64,000 bases of DNA from Prevotella sp. UBA2739 (GTDB lineage: Bacteria; Bacteroidota; Bacteroidia; Bacteroidales; Bacteroidaceae), in assembly GCA_002353525.1 (NCBI GenBank), contig DEJV01000004.1, forward strand, positions 1 to 64,000, given 5' to 3'. Position numbers and translations under genes: made by a program. Below are positions 1 to 9,219 of the stretch, piece by piece; the stretch's first letter is position 1; each line of letters begins with the position of its first letter. Under the pieces are notes generated by a model. It saw only the letters and a program-made list of their open reading frames with translations, was not told the origin of the DNA and did no database searches.

Positions 1-506
1 TCCCAGTAAGCCTTGTAGCCATTATACTCCTTGGGGTTGTGCGAGGCAGTGACGTTGACACCAGCCTGGGCGCCCAGCTGACGAATGGCAAACGAGATCT
101 CGGGTGTAGGACGCAGGCTCTCGAAGAGATAAACCTTGATGCCGTTGGCCGAGAAAATGTTGGCCACAGTCTCTGCAAACAGACGACCGTTGTTACGACA
201 GTCGTGACCCACCACTACGCTGAGGTCCTTACGACCAGGGAAAGCCTTGAGGATATAGTTGGCAAAGCCCTGAGTGGCCATGCCCACGATATATACGTTC
301 ATACGGTTGGTACCGGCACCCATGATACCACGGAGTCCGCCCGTACCAAACTCGAGGTCGCGATAGAAAGCATCGATGAGCTCGGTCTTGTCATCGTTGT
401 CGAGCATAGCCTGAACGGCCTTGCGTGTCTCTTCATCAAAAGCGGGGCTTAACCACTTCTTTGCTCTTTCTTCGCACTGAGCAATAAGTGCTGCGTTATT
501 TTCCAT
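1..506 (-). CDS. Phosphoglucomutase/phosphomannomutase family protein, N-terminal part (gene runs off the left edge)
   Basis: Only the first 168 codons lie in the window; the start is the ATG at 506 on the minus strand. The protein shows FGTGGLRG near residues 53-60 and the phosphoserine loop TASHNPKEYNGYK, with the catalytic Ser at about 155, both marks of the alpha-D-phosphohexomutase superfamily. The long N-terminal stretch before FGTGGLRG resembles the roughly 580-residue PgmA/PgcA-type phosphoglucomutases, which interconvert glucose-1-P and glucose-6-P in the cytoplasm. Substrate choice between glucose and mannose phosphates cannot be read from this part. It is divergent from the DUF4491 gene. 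Confidence 0.88.
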   Translation of the reverse strand, partial: MENNAALIAQCEERAKKWLSPAFDEETRKAVQAMLDNDDKTELIDAFYRDLEFGTGGLRGIMGAGTNRMNVYIVGMATQGFANYILKAFPGRKDLSVVVGHDCRNNGRLFAETVANIFSANGIKVYLFESLRPTPEISFAIRQLGAQAGVNVTASHNPKEYNGYKAYW

Positions 507-559
507 AATTCTGTAAAAATATTAAATTGTTAAAGTTGTCTATCGTATTTTAGTACTTG

Positions 560-567
560 CAAAGTTA
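560..567 (-). promoter_or_regulatory. -7 element of the phosphohexomutase gene
   Basis: The minus strand reads TAACTTTG, a match to the Bacteroidetes TAnnTTTG box, about 54 bases upstream of the ATG. The -33 box is poor (a TTG about 23 bases further upstream). Confidence 0.6.
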
Positions 568-629
568 CTAAAAAAATTTTATATTCATCACAACGGGAGC
601 GTATTTTGCATTTTTTATAAATAAGAAAA

Positions 630-659
630 TTGTTTTTCGAGTGCTTTTTCGTACCTTTG
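630..659 (+). promoter_or_regulatory. Promoter of the DUF4491-rlmH unit
   Basis: TACCTTTG at 652-659 matches the -7 box. A TTG at 630-632 stands 19 bases upstream as a partial -33 box. The leader to the ATG at 685 is short, around 20 bases. Confidence 0.65.
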
Positions 660-684
660 CACGATAAAATTGAAAAATTGATTC

Positions 685-1050
685 ATGGAAATACATTTTA
701 CGGGCGTGATTATCGCCATATCGACCTTTCTTATCATAGGTTTCTTCCACCCCATTGTCATCAAGGTGGAGTATCATTGGGGCACCCGTTATTGGTGGGT
801 GTTTCTGGTGTTGGGCATCCTGACGATTGTGGGTGCCCTGTGCGTGGAAAATGTCATTCTCTCGTCGGTGATGGGAGTTGTGGGAGCCTCGCTTCTCTGG
901 TCGATAGGTGAGCTGTTCTCGCAGAAGAAGCGCGTGGAGAAAGGCTGGTTCCCCATGAACCCCAAGCGCAAAGACGAGTATTCGCCCATCGATCCCGACG
1001 AGACGCTCTGCCCCGTGCATCATGGCAAGAGCAAATATGCCAGAAAATGA
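685..1050 (+). CDS. DUF4491 family small membrane protein
   Basis: A 121-residue protein with about three hydrophobic helices in its first 75 residues and a charged, probably cytoplasmic tail (KRKDEYSPIDPDE). Length and sequence fit DUF4491, a Bacteroidetes family of unknown function. It overlaps rlmH by four bases (ATGA at 1047-1050), so the two are translationally coupled. No enzyme motif is visible, so a function cannot be given. Confidence 0.75.
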   Translation: MEIHFTGVIIAISTFLIIGFFHPIVIKVEYHWGTRYWWVFLVLGILTIVGALCVENVILSSVMGVVGASLLWSIGELFSQKKRVEKGWFPMNPKRKDEYSPIDPDETLCPVHHGKSKYARK

Positions 1051-1517
1051 AGACCGAGCTGATCATGGTGGGCAAGACCACCAACAAGCATTTTGCTGTG
1101 TGCATAGACGACTATGTGGAGCGCATTGGCCACTACATGCCATTTGGCGTGACCGTCATTCCCGAACTGAAAAACACCAAGAAGCTCTCCGAGGCTCAGC
1201 AAAAACAACTGGAGGGAGAACAGATATTGCGCCTGGTGCAGCCTGGCGACACGCTGGTGCTGCTCGATGAGCATGGCGCAGAGATGCGGAGCGTGGAGCT
1301 GGCCTCGTGGCTGCAACGCAAGCAACATGCCGTGCGCCGACTGGTATTTGTCATAGGAGGCCCTTACGGATTTTCCGACGATGTATATGCCCGTGCCAAC
1401 GAGAAAGTGTCGTTGTCGCGCATGACTTTTTCCCACCAAATGGTGCGTCTGGTATTCACCGAACAAATCTATCGTGCGTGCACCATTATCAAGGGTGAGC
1501 CCTATCACCACGAATAG
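1047..1517 (+). CDS. rlmH: 23S rRNA (pseudouridine1915-N3)-methyltransferase RlmH
   Basis: The 156-residue length is typical of RlmH, the SPOUT-fold enzyme that methylates pseudouridine 1915 of 23S rRNA using SAM. The knot region is clear: LDEHG, FVIGGPYGF, and the conserved tail with SLSRMTFSHQMVR and ending EPYHHE. The start overlaps the DUF4491 stop by four bases. Confidence 0.95.
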   Translation: MKTELIMVGKTTNKHFAVCIDDYVERIGHYMPFGVTVIPELKNTKKLSEAQQKQLEGEQILRLVQPGDTLVLLDEHGAEMRSVELASWLQRKQHAVRRLVFVIGGPYGFSDDVYARANEKVSLSRMTFSHQMVRLVFTEQIYRACTIIKGEPYHHE

Positions 1518-1581
1518 AAAGTGTTGCGTATGTATCTTTTTCATATCTGATTTGTCGCTTTTCTGAAAAAAGTCAGGTATT

Positions 1582-1615
1582 TTTGGTCTATTCACGATGG
1601 AAATAGCTATCTTTG
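1582..1615 (+). promoter_or_regulatory. Promoter of uxuAB
   Basis: TATCTTTG at 1608-1615 is a full -7 match. TTTG at 1582-1585 lies 22 bases upstream, slightly wide of the usual 19-21. The leader to the uxuA ATG at 1656 is about 35 bases and AT-rich. Confidence 0.65.
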
Positions 1616-1655
1616 CGAAAAAATAATCAATCATTAAAAACAACAAAATAGATTT

Positions 1656-2888
1656 ATGGAAAGAACTTGGAGATGGTTTGGCAAGAACGATAAGATCACA
1701 CTTGCCATGCTGAAGCAGATTGGAGTGGAAGGCATCGTTACCGCCTTGCACGACGTGCCACTGGGTGAAGTCTGGACACGTGAGAAGATACGCGACCTGC
1801 GCGAGTATATAGAAAGCTACGGCATGCGATGGAGCGTCGTGGAGAGTCTGCCCGTGGTGGAAACCATTAAATACGGAGGTCCGGACCGCGACCACCAGAT
1901 AGAGGTGTACAAAGAGTCGCTGCGCAACCTCTCGGCCGAAGGCATTCACTGCATTTGCTATAACTTCATGCCCGTGCTCGACTGGGCCCGTACCGACCTG
2001 TTGCATGACAATCCGAATGGTGCCTCGAACCTTTATTTCAACTATGCCGAGTTTGCCTACTTCGACATCTATATCCTGAAGCGTGAGGGAGCCCGCGAGG
2101 AATGGGCCGCCTTCCAATTCCCCGAGGGTGTGGGCGAAGGACGTAACGTACTGGCAGAAGCCGACGAGCTGGCTAAGACCATGACGCCAGAGAAAGACCA
2201 CCAGCTGGTGGAGAATATCGTCATCAAAACTCAGGGATTCGTGAGTGGCAACTTCAGCGAGAACGACGAGGCTCCCATACAGAAGTTCCGTGAGTTCCTC
2301 GACCTTTATAAAGGCATTGACAAGAAGCAGTTGCGCGCCAATATGAAATATTTCCTTGAGGCCATTATGCCTACCTGTGAGGAGTGTGACATGAACATGT
2401 GTGTGCACCCTGACGATCCACCCATCGAGATACTGGGTCTGCCTCGTATCGTGCGCACGGAAGAAGACATAGAGTGGTTCCTTAATGCCGTACCCAACAA
2501 ACACAACGGTCTTACCTTCTGCGCCGGAAGTCTGTCGGCTGGAGCCTATAACAATGTGGTAGAGCTGGCCCGTAAGTTTGCGCCACGCACCCACTTCGTA
2601 CACCTGCGCTCGTGCCACATCTTCCCTAATGGCGACTTCACCGAAGCATCGCACCTGGGAGGCCGTGCCGACATTGTGGAGCTGGCCCGCATCTTCGAGA
2701 AAGAAAACCCACAGTTGCCCATGCGTGTGGACCACGGTATGACTATGCTCGGCGATGAGGACAAAGGTTACAATGCCGGATACTCGTTCCTGGGACGAAT
2801 GTTCGCACTGGGACAGGTGCAAGGCATACTGGCCACCGTAGACCGTGAACTGGGCATCGAGTATAAGCAACCCGGCTTTTTCGACTAA
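1656..2888 (+). CDS. uxuA: Mannonate dehydratase
   Basis: A 410-residue protein beginning with the UxuA signature (MERTWRWFGKNDKITLAMLKQ). UxuA converts D-mannonate to 2-keto-3-deoxygluconate in the cytoplasm, the step after fructuronate reduction in glucuronate breakdown. Cysteines and histidines of the TIM-barrel metal site are visible in the CAGSLSAG, HFVHLRS and MRVDHG stretches. The next gene (uxuB, 26 bases on) makes its substrate, so the pair forms one operon. Confidence 0.95.
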   Translation: MERTWRWFGKNDKITLAMLKQIGVEGIVTALHDVPLGEVWTREKIRDLREYIESYGMRWSVVESLPVVETIKYGGPDRDHQIEVYKESLRNLSAEGIHCICYNFMPVLDWARTDLLHDNPNGASNLYFNYAEFAYFDIYILKREGAREEWAAFQFPEGVGEGRNVLAEADELAKTMTPEKDHQLVENIVIKTQGFVSGNFSENDEAPIQKFREFLDLYKGIDKKQLRANMKYFLEAIMPTCEECDMNMCVHPDDPPIEILGLPRIVRTEEDIEWFLNAVPNKHNGLTFCAGSLSAGAYNNVVELARKFAPRTHFVHLRSCHIFPNGDFTEASHLGGRADIVELARIFEKENPQLPMRVDHGMTMLGDEDKGYNAGYSFLGRMFALGQVQGILATVDRELGIEYKQPGFFD

Positions 2889-2914
2889 CAAAACCTTCTA
2901 AAACCACAGAAACA

Positions 2915-4501
2915 ATGAAGTTAACAGATATTTTCTCCAGTAGTTTTGATGCTGCTGAATGGGAAACCAAAGGGTATCAGCTACCCAAGTTTGATATTGC
3001 CGCAGTACGTGAGAAGACAGCCAAGGAGCCCACATGGGTGCATTTTGGAGGTGGAAACATCTTCCGCGCCTTCCCCGCTGCCATTCTGAACGATGCCCTT
3101 AACACGGGTAAATACGACCGTGGAGTGATTGTAGCAGAGACTTTCGACTTTGAGGTGGTAGACAAGGCCTATGCGCCCTACAACAACCTCTCGCTGCTCG
3201 TGAGTCTGCAGTCATCGGGAACCATTGAGAAGAAAGTCATCGCCTCAGTGACCGAGGCGCTCAAGGCCGACTACCAGTTTGACGACTGGAAACGCCTGAC
3301 CGACATTTTCCGCAATCCTTCGCTGCAGATGATCTCGTTCACCATCACCGAAAAAGGATACGGCTATAACGATGCTGACCTGGCACGTGGGCTCAAGCCC
3401 GTGTTTGCCATGGGTAAGGTGGCCGCCCTGCTCTATGAACGCTATCAGGCAGGACAGCTGCCGCTGACCGTGCAGAGCATGGACAACTGCTCGCACAACG
3501 GTGACAAGGTGCGCAATGGTGTGTTTGCATATGCCGAGCGTTGGCTGGCCGACGGACTGGTGCCTGCCGGTTTTGTGGACTACCTGAAGGACGAGACAAA
3601 AATCACCTTCCCCTGGTCGATGATAGACAAGATTACTCCCCGTCCCCACGAGAAGGTAAAGGAAATGCTGGCTGCTGATGGTTTTGAGGACAACAACTAT
3701 ATTGAAACCGAGAAGCACACCTTCACAGCCCCCTTTGTCAATGCCGAGGAAGTGCAGTATCTGGTGATAGAAGACCACTACACCAACGGTCGTCCCCCAC
3801 TCGATTTGGGCGGAGCACTCTACACTACACGTGAGACTGTAGATAAGGTAGAGACCATGAAGGTGACCACCTGTCTGAATCCGCTTCACACGGCCATGTC
3901 GATTTATGGCTGCATGCTGGGTTACACCCTGATCTCGGCAGAGATGGCCGATGAAGACCTGCGCGCCTTCATACAGAAGATAGGCTATATGGAAGCTATG
4001 CCAGTAGTAACCGATCCGGGTGTGCTGAACCCCTATGAGTTTATTGGAGCCGTCATCAACCGTCGTCTGCCCAACCCCTTCATGCCCGACGCACCGCAGC
4101 GCATCGCCATGGATACCAGTCAGAAACTGCCCATTCGCTTTGGCGAGACCATCAAGAAATATATTGCCCGTGGTCTTGACATGAGCAACCTGCAGCTCAT
4201 CCCACTGACACTTGCCGGATATGCCCGTTATCTGAAAGGCATCAAGGATAATGGTGAGCCGTTTGAGCCCTCACCCGACCCAATGCTCGAAGAACTGCAA
4301 GCCATCGTTGCGCCATTGGAGATAGGAAAAGCCGATCAAGACTACAGTTGTCTGCATGCCCTGTACATCAGGAAAGACGTGTTTGGTCTGGATCTTTATG
4401 AGGCAGGTCTTGGCGAACAGATAGAGGGCATGGTGAAAGAGCTCTTTGCCGGTGTAGGTGCCGTGAGGGCCACACTGCACAAGTATGTCACTGCCCGTTG
4501 A
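2915..4501 (+). CDS. uxuB: Fructuronate reductase / D-mannonate oxidoreductase (mannitol dehydrogenase family)
   Basis: The 528-residue protein has an N-terminal Rossmann region (VHFGGGNIFRAF, residues ~42-53), a MDNCSHNGDKVRNGV stretch and the catalytic Lys...Asn..His cluster near residues 316-325 (MKVTTCLNPLHT) of polyol-specific long-chain dehydrogenases. The cluster has one more residue between Lys and Asn than in the tagaturonate reductase at 4.7 kb, a form I associate with an anaerobe-type UxuB subgroup. Position directly after uxuA supports NADH-linked reduction of D-fructuronate to D-mannonate. Length is at the long end of the family. Confidence 0.88.
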   Translation: MKLTDIFSSSFDAAEWETKGYQLPKFDIAAVREKTAKEPTWVHFGGGNIFRAFPAAILNDALNTGKYDRGVIVAETFDFEVVDKAYAPYNNLSLLVSLQSSGTIEKKVIASVTEALKADYQFDDWKRLTDIFRNPSLQMISFTITEKGYGYNDADLARGLKPVFAMGKVAALLYERYQAGQLPLTVQSMDNCSHNGDKVRNGVFAYAERWLADGLVPAGFVDYLKDETKITFPWSMIDKITPRPHEKVKEMLAADGFEDNNYIETEKHTFTAPFVNAEEVQYLVIEDHYTNGRPPLDLGGALYTTRETVDKVETMKVTTCLNPLHTAMSIYGCMLGYTLISAEMADEDLRAFIQKIGYMEAMPVVTDPGVLNPYEFIGAVINRRLPNPFMPDAPQRIAMDTSQKLPIRFGETIKKYIARGLDMSNLQLIPLTLAGYARYLKGIKDNGEPFEPSPDPMLEELQAIVAPLEIGKADQDYSCLHALYIRKDVFGLDLYEAGLGEQIEGMVKELFAGVGAVRATLHKYVTAR

Positions 4502-4610
4502 CACGAAGCGCCATAGCGTGGCTTTGCTACTGCTTTTGCGCTAGTATAAAAGCTATATCTTATGGCGCTAACATAAAAAACCATCGCTTTTGGCTCTATA
4601 ATAAATACAA

Positions 4611-4646
4611 AAAGAGCGGAGGTAACCAATTTTACCTCCGCTCTTT
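4611..4646. terminator. Bidirectional terminator between uxuB and uxaB
   Basis: A perfect 15-bp inverted repeat (4611-4625 and 4632-4646, core GAGCGGAGGTAA) with a 6-base loop. The outer stem ends in AAA/TTT, giving a short T tract in both directions between two convergent genes. Confidence 0.85.
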
Positions 4647-4672
4647 ATATGATGCAATCGCTCAATGGCTTC

Positions 4673-6151
4673 TTAAAGAATTGTCTTCACTGCCTCGAGC
4701 ATACCCTTTTCCTGAATCAGGTCGAGGTCTTTCTTCACCAGTTCAGCAAGACCTGCCACACCGTGCAAATCCTCGCCCCAGATGAAATCGGCAGAGAGAA
4801 CACCGTCGGTCACCTTCTGTGTGTCGCCAGTAGCCCACAGATCCTTCAGCAGGTCCATAATCTTCTGGTCGTCGTTAGGTACAATCTCAGCGCCATCGGC
4901 ACGCTTGCCACCCTTATAGTAGGTGATGATGGCTGCCAGACCGAACACAAGACCCTGAGGCAGTTCGCCCTTACGCTCGAGATAAGTCTTCACGCCAGGC
5001 AGGTCGCGGGCGCAGAACTTGGGGAATGAGTTAAGCATGATGCTGGTAACCTGATGGTCGACAAACGGGTTGTTGAAGCGCTCGAGCACATCACCGGCAA
5101 ACTGCTTCAGCTCGTCCATAGGCAAGTTGAGTGTCTCCATGAGCTCCTCGAACTGCACCTTGTGAATGTACTTGCCCAGCACCTCGTGGTTGCAAGCATC
5201 GCGAACGATGTCTACACCAGAGAGATAAGTAACCGGTGAGAGAACGGTATGCGGGCCATTAAGCAGAGTCACCTTGCGCTCGTGGTAAGGCTTTTCGCTC
5301 TCAGCAATCAGCACATGCAGGCCAGCCTTCTCGGCAGGGAACTCCTCGCGAAGCTCCTCGCATGTCATGTTCTCAGCCTTCTCGATCACCCAGAGGTGGA
5401 AAATCTCAGCCTGAACGACTAGGTTGTCCTTATAGCCAATCTTCTGCTGAATGTCAGCAATCTCCTTGCGGGGGAAACCAGGAACGATACGGTCAACGAG
5501 CGTAGCGCAAACATAATTGTACTTGGTGAACCACTCTTTGAAGCCCTCGTAGTCGGCACCGAAATCGTCTTTCCACAACTCGATATACTTATAGATGCAC
5601 TCCTTCAGGTGGTGACCGTTCAGGAAGATGAGCTCGCAAGGCATGATGATAAGACCCTTCTTAGGATCGCCATTGAAGGTCTTATAGCGATGGAAGAGCA
5701 ACTGAACCAGCTTGCCTGGATAGCTGCTGGCAGGAGCATCGGTAAACTTACATGTATCGTCGAAAGCAATACCAGCCTCAGTGGTATTAGAGATAACGAA
5801 ACGAATCTCAGGCTGCTCTGCAAGGGCCATGAATGCCCAGTTCTGTGTGTAAGGATTCAAAGCACGGCTGATGACGTCAATACGCTCGAGTGTATTCACG
5901 GCCTCACCGTTCATGCGTCCCTGAAGATTCACATGATAGAGACAGTCCTGACCATTGAGCCAGTCTACCATACCACGCTCAATAGGCTGCACCACAACCA
6001 CACTGCCATTGAAGTTGGTTTTCTGGTCCATGTTCCAGATGATCCAATCCACAAATGCGCGGAGGAAGTTACCTTCACCAAACTGAATAATTTTCTCAGG
6101 CATCACGCTCTTCGGAGCAGTCAGCTTGCTTAATGACTTTAAATTTGACAT
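4673..6151 (-). CDS. uxaB: Tagaturonate reductase (altronate oxidoreductase)
   Basis: From the ATG at 6151 the protein has 492 residues, close to the usual length of about 480. It starts, after a short leader, with IIQFGEGNFLRAFVDW, the NAD-binding signature of UxaB, and carries SNTTEAGI, LVDRIVPG and the catalytic RKVTLLNGPHT (Lys, Asn at +5, His at +8). An upstream in-frame ATG at 6214 would add 21 unconserved residues and lies close to the promoter, so it is not preferred. UxaB reduces D-tagaturonate to D-altronate in galacturonate catabolism. It converges on uxuAB, so both hexuronate branches are present. The isomerase uxaC and altronate dehydratase uxaA are not in the window. Confidence 0.93.
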   Translation of the reverse strand: MSNLKSLSKLTAPKSVMPEKIIQFGEGNFLRAFVDWIIWNMDQKTNFNGSVVVVQPIERGMVDWLNGQDCLYHVNLQGRMNGEAVNTLERIDVISRALNPYTQNWAFMALAEQPEIRFVISNTTEAGIAFDDTCKFTDAPASSYPGKLVQLLFHRYKTFNGDPKKGLIIMPCELIFLNGHHLKECIYKYIELWKDDFGADYEGFKEWFTKYNYVCATLVDRIVPGFPRKEIADIQQKIGYKDNLVVQAEIFHLWVIEKAENMTCEELREEFPAEKAGLHVLIAESEKPYHERKVTLLNGPHTVLSPVTYLSGVDIVRDACNHEVLGKYIHKVQFEELMETLNLPMDELKQFAGDVLERFNNPFVDHQVTSIMLNSFPKFCARDLPGVKTYLERKGELPQGLVFGLAAIITYYKGGKRADGAEIVPNDDQKIMDLLKDLWATGDTQKVTDGVLSADFIWGEDLHGVAGLAELVKKDLDLIQEKGMLEAVKTIL

Positions 6152-6241
6152 GATTTGTTTTATGCTTTTAGTTATATAAATTATTGTATCAGATTTTTCG
6201 CTCAACAAAGCCAAATTTCATTTTGTCTTCGTTTTCGTATG

Positions 6242-6249
6242 CAAAGATA
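6242..6249 (-). promoter_or_regulatory. -7 element of uxaB
   Basis: The minus strand reads TATCTTTG about 90 bases upstream of the chosen ATG. No clear TTTG box is seen 19-21 bases further upstream. Confidence 0.6.
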
Positions 6250-6310
6250 CACAAATTATCAATAACTTATATAAAAAAAGGACGCAAAAAAAACGTAAAC
6301 CTTTGCGTGC

Positions 6311-7519
6311 TTACCGATTCTTGTGATTGATATACCAAGAATGGGTCACAAAATTGTAAAGCAAGAGGTTCGCAATTGCCAAAACTACCCCCACCTGATA
6401 GAGAGCATTCAGGCCCGATACAGAATTGTCAAAGAGGGCAAAACCCAAGAATAATCCAAGGCCAATGCCCAGCTCCCACGCCAGCATGAAACTGCTTTGC
6501 GATGTACCGCGCTGACAGTGCCGGCTGAGCTTGATAAAGAACAAAAGAAAACGGCTGCCAATGATGCCTATGCCTAATCCGAACAACACTGGAGGAACAA
6601 ACTCGCTGACGGGGGCATGGGCAATATGCATGCTACGCATGACCAGCAAGGCTGCTCCGATGAGTATCAGTCCGCTTATCACCTCACTCTTTAAGTCGGC
6701 ATCGGCAAACACAAACTTCTCTGCCAGCAAGGCCAGGAAGAAACCTACCATCAGCATGCCATAGAATACCATGGAGTGAGTGACCGAGAACAACATGCCA
6801 ATGATGACCGTAATGAGCACCAGATTCAGAAACAACGGCCAACTATCGAGCAAGATGAAACGATCGAGACTGACAATGTGCTGATTATCGTCGGGAGCTC
6901 GGAAAGGAAAATCGACAAGCTGAATGAGCAAGATGCCCGCCAGCGTAAGAGCCGCCATTAGGAGGAACATCATGTCGGCAGACAGGTAACGATAGGAAAC
7001 CACCGCCACCAGAGGGCCTAATGACAAGGCAAACCTGTTGAACCATGCCACGGCATAGTTGGCCTCAGTACGCTGAAACGACTCGCAACAATCAATGATC
7101 AGGGTAGAACAAAGAACCATCTGCGACAGGCCAAACAAAGCTCCCAACAGAAGGCGTAATAGAATAAAGAGATTGTCGGCATTCTCTTTACCAACAAGCT
7201 GCATGACGGAAGGTTGCAACAGGGCATAAAAGCCAAGATAGGCAAGTAACATGCCTAATAAGGCCATTACGCATACATGGTTGCGACGGTAATGCTGAAC
7301 CCAATAGCTGCAGAACGGTCCTAAAAGGAAAACACCAATCCCAAATACGCCCATTGCGCCTGCCACAAACAGGGCCGACATGCCATGGCCTAGAAGCCAT
7401 GCCGGAAGGATGGGAAGCATCATGTAGACAGAGATGCTCACCAACAAATCGGCAATAGCCAAAAGCCAAAAGCCCCTGTGCCAAAGATTCACATGTATGG
7501 GCGTATTCTGTGTGTCCAT
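6311..7519 (-). CDS. Major facilitator superfamily transporter
   Basis: A 402-residue protein with about 12 hydrophobic helices and a positively charged loop between helices 2 and 3 (WVQHYRRNH), as in MFS permeases. The start lies 10 bases after the panB stop on the same strand, so it is read with panB. Substrate is unknown. Export of a pantothenate-pathway compound or uptake of a sugar acid are both conceivable from the neighbours, but neither is shown by the sequence. Confidence 0.8.
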   Translation of the reverse strand: MDTQNTPIHVNLWHRGFWLLAIADLLVSISVYMMLPILPAWLLGHGMSALFVAGAMGVFGIGVFLLGPFCSYWVQHYRRNHVCVMALLGMLLAYLGFYALLQPSVMQLVGKENADNLFILLRLLLGALFGLSQMVLCSTLIIDCCESFQRTEANYAVAWFNRFALSLGPLVAVVSYRYLSADMMFLLMAALTLAGILLIQLVDFPFRAPDDNQHIVSLDRFILLDSWPLFLNLVLITVIIGMLFSVTHSMVFYGMLMVGFFLALLAEKFVFADADLKSEVISGLILIGAALLVMRSMHIAHAPVSEFVPPVLFGLGIGIIGSRFLLFFIKLSRHCQRGTSQSSFMLAWELGIGLGLFLGFALFDNSVSGLNALYQVGVVLAIANLLLYNFVTHSWYINHKNR

Positions 7520-7529
7520 TTAATCGCTC

Positions 7530-8351
7530 TTAATAGCTCTCGCTCTCGTTGGGGAAATCACCGCTCTTCACGTCTGTCACATAGTTACCAACGGAATCGG
7601 TAATGACAGCATTCAGGTCGGCATAACGACGAAGGAACTTGGGAGAGAAGCCTTGAGTCATACCCAGCATGTCGTCGATGACCAGCACCTGACCGTCGGT
7701 GCCATTGCCAGCCCCAATACCAATAGTAGGACACGACACCAGCTTAGTAACCTCTGCGGCAAGCTTGGCCGGAACTTTCTCAAGTACAATGGCAAAGCAT
7801 CCTGCCTCTGCCAGCAACTGAGCGTCGGAAATCAATTTCTGGGCTTCAGCCTCTTCTTTAGCACGAACAGCGTAAGTGCCGAATTTATTGATACTTTGAG
7901 GTGTGAGTCCAAGATGTCCGCACACGGGAATACCTGCTTCGAGAATACCCTTAACGGTGTCAATAATCTCGACACCACCCTCCAGTTTCAGCGCATCGCA
8001 TCCTGTTTCTTTCATGATGCGTATGGCATTCTTCACACCTTCTTTCCGGTCTACCTGATAAGAACCGAAAGGCATGTCGCAAACCACCAAAGCGCGCTTC
8101 ACGCCACGCACCACCGAACGGGCATAGATGATCATCTCATCCACCGTCATAGGAAGTGTTGTAGCGTTTCCTTCCATCACGTTGGATGCAGAGTCGCCTA
8201 CCAAAATGGTATCAACGCCAGCTTTGTCGACAATACCTGCCATGGTATAATCGTATGATGTGAGCATAGAGATTTTCTCTCCATTTTTTTTCATTTCCAT
8301 TAAGCGAAGCGTGGTAACCTTACGCGTATCGCTCACCAAATATCCAGCCAT
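7530..8351 (-). CDS. panB: 3-methyl-2-oxobutanoate hydroxymethyltransferase
   Basis: The 273-residue protein carries the PanB hallmarks: MLTSYDYTMAGIVDKAGVD, LVGDSASNVMEGNATTLPMT, CDMPFGSYQ, KLEGG, CGHLGLTPQ and TIGIGAG. PanB uses methylenetetrahydrofolate to make ketopantoate, the first step to pantothenate. panC and panD are 46 kb away in this window, so the pathway genes are split. A promoter of its own lies between the upstream HAD gene and panB. Confidence 0.97.
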   Translation of the reverse strand: MAGYLVSDTRKVTTLRLMEMKKNGEKISMLTSYDYTMAGIVDKAGVDTILVGDSASNVMEGNATTLPMTVDEMIIYARSVVRGVKRALVVCDMPFGSYQVDRKEGVKNAIRIMKETGCDALKLEGGVEIIDTVKGILEAGIPVCGHLGLTPQSINKFGTYAVRAKEEAEAQKLISDAQLLAEAGCFAIVLEKVPAKLAAEVTKLVSCPTIGIGAGNGTDGQVLVIDDMLGMTQGFSPKFLRRYADLNAVITDSVGNYVTDVKSGDFPNESESY

Positions 8352-8392
8352 TTGTTTTGCTATTTTATGAATTGTTTTTGAAAAATCGGGCG

Positions 8393-8400
8393 CAAAGGTA
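8393..8400 (-). promoter_or_regulatory. -7 element of panB
   Basis: The minus strand reads TACCTTTG about 42 bases upstream of the panB ATG, inside the 56-base gap to the HAD gene. No clear -33 box. Confidence 0.6.
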
Positions 8401-8407
8401 CGAATAA

Positions 8408-9067
8408 TTAATGAGAAAGCAACAGAATATCGGTAACTTTTTTCATCGTAAGCCCATCGTAGTTGCTAATCACCGCATCCGAGAGGGGACGAATTGTTTC
8501 TGCCGGATTGGTAGTGGCAAGCCCAATGACACACATGTCGGCCGCCCTACCCGACTTCAGTCCGTTGATGCTGTCTTCGAAAACCACACACTCCGACTTG
8601 TCAGCGCCAAAACGCTGAGCTGCCTTCAGATAACAATCGGGATGGGGCTTGCTATGCTCAAAGTCTTCAGACGTAAGAATGGCATCGAACAACGACTTGA
8701 ACTCTGGGCGCTGACGATAGACGCTTTCCATCTTCGGTTGATTGGAGCTGGTGACAACAGCTGTCTTTACACCCTGCGCTCTCAACAGTTCCAAGAACTC
8801 CCTCAGCCCCGATATATACTCAAAATGCATCTGTTGCTCAAAGTCGTTCAGACGTTGAGTAATCAATTTTTGCTCGTCCTTCAGCTCATCAAAATACTTA
8901 TTGTAGATCTGTACCAGCGTCTGTCCTTTGATCATATTCTCCAGACCAGGAATGTCGGGACGGAACTCACGGCATTGCTGGTTCCAAAACACAGTATATT
9001 GGGGCTCTGTATCAAATACGACGCCATCTAAATCGAATAGCGCAGCCTTCAACATCTTTTTCACCAT
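8408..9067 (-). CDS. HAD-superfamily phosphatase, beta-phosphoglucomutase-like
   Basis: The 219-residue protein has all HAD motifs in order: DLDGVVFDTE (motif I, two catalytic Asp), VTSSN (motif II), KPHPDCYLKA (motif III Lys) and VFEDSINGLKSG (motif IV), with an alpha-helical cap between motifs I and II. This is the layout of PgmB/GPH-type sugar-phosphate phosphatases and mutases. The exact substrate is not readable. A second in-frame ATG at 9055 is an alternative start. Confidence 0.85.
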   Translation of the reverse strand: MVKKMLKAALFDLDGVVFDTEPQYTVFWNQQCREFRPDIPGLENMIKGQTLVQIYNKYFDELKDEQKLITQRLNDFEQQMHFEYISGLREFLELLRAQGVKTAVVTSSNQPKMESVYRQRPEFKSLFDAILTSEDFEHSKPHPDCYLKAAQRFGADKSECVVFEDSINGLKSGRAADMCVIGLATTNPAETIRPLSDAVISNYDGLTMKKVTDILLLSH

Positions 9068-9142
9068 CTTTCTTTTTACCTTATCACCTTATTTAATAAT
9101 GCATATTACCGATTTATGTACCATATAAACGATTTCAGTTTG

Positions 9143-9150
9143 CAAAATTA
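9143..9150 (-). promoter_or_regulatory. -7 element of the HAD phosphatase gene
   Basis: The minus strand reads TAATTTTG about 76 bases upstream of the HAD start, divergent from the promoter of the lipoprotein gene at 9220. Confidence 0.5.
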
Positions 9151-9202
9151 CAAAAAAAACACAACTAACAGGAAAAAATAGTGCATTATCAGTTATTTTT
9201 CT

Positions 9203-9210
9203 TAATTTTG
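9203..9210 (+). promoter_or_regulatory. -7 element very close to the DUF3298 lipoprotein start
   Basis: TAATTTTG at 9203-9210 matches TAnnTTTG and ends only 9 bases before the ATG at 9220. A transcript from it would have a leader of only a few bases. Confidence 0.6.
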
Positions 9211-9219
9211 CATCTAATT

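Noticed and set aside
1020..2891. A 623-codon open frame on the minus strand opposite rlmH and uxuA
   Set aside because: It is antisense to two clear genes and has no recognisable family; it mirrors the codon bias of uxuA.
2915..4501. One extra residue in the catalytic Lys-Asn-His cluster of UxuB as an unusual feature
   Set aside because: I recall the MKVxTCLNPLHT form from other anaerobe UxuB proteins, so it looks like a subgroup trait.
4507..4569. A 9-bp inverted repeat (AGCGCCATA/TATGGCGCT) after uxuB
   Set aside because: The loop is about 45 bases and a far better terminator lies just downstream at 4611-4646; probably chance or decayed.
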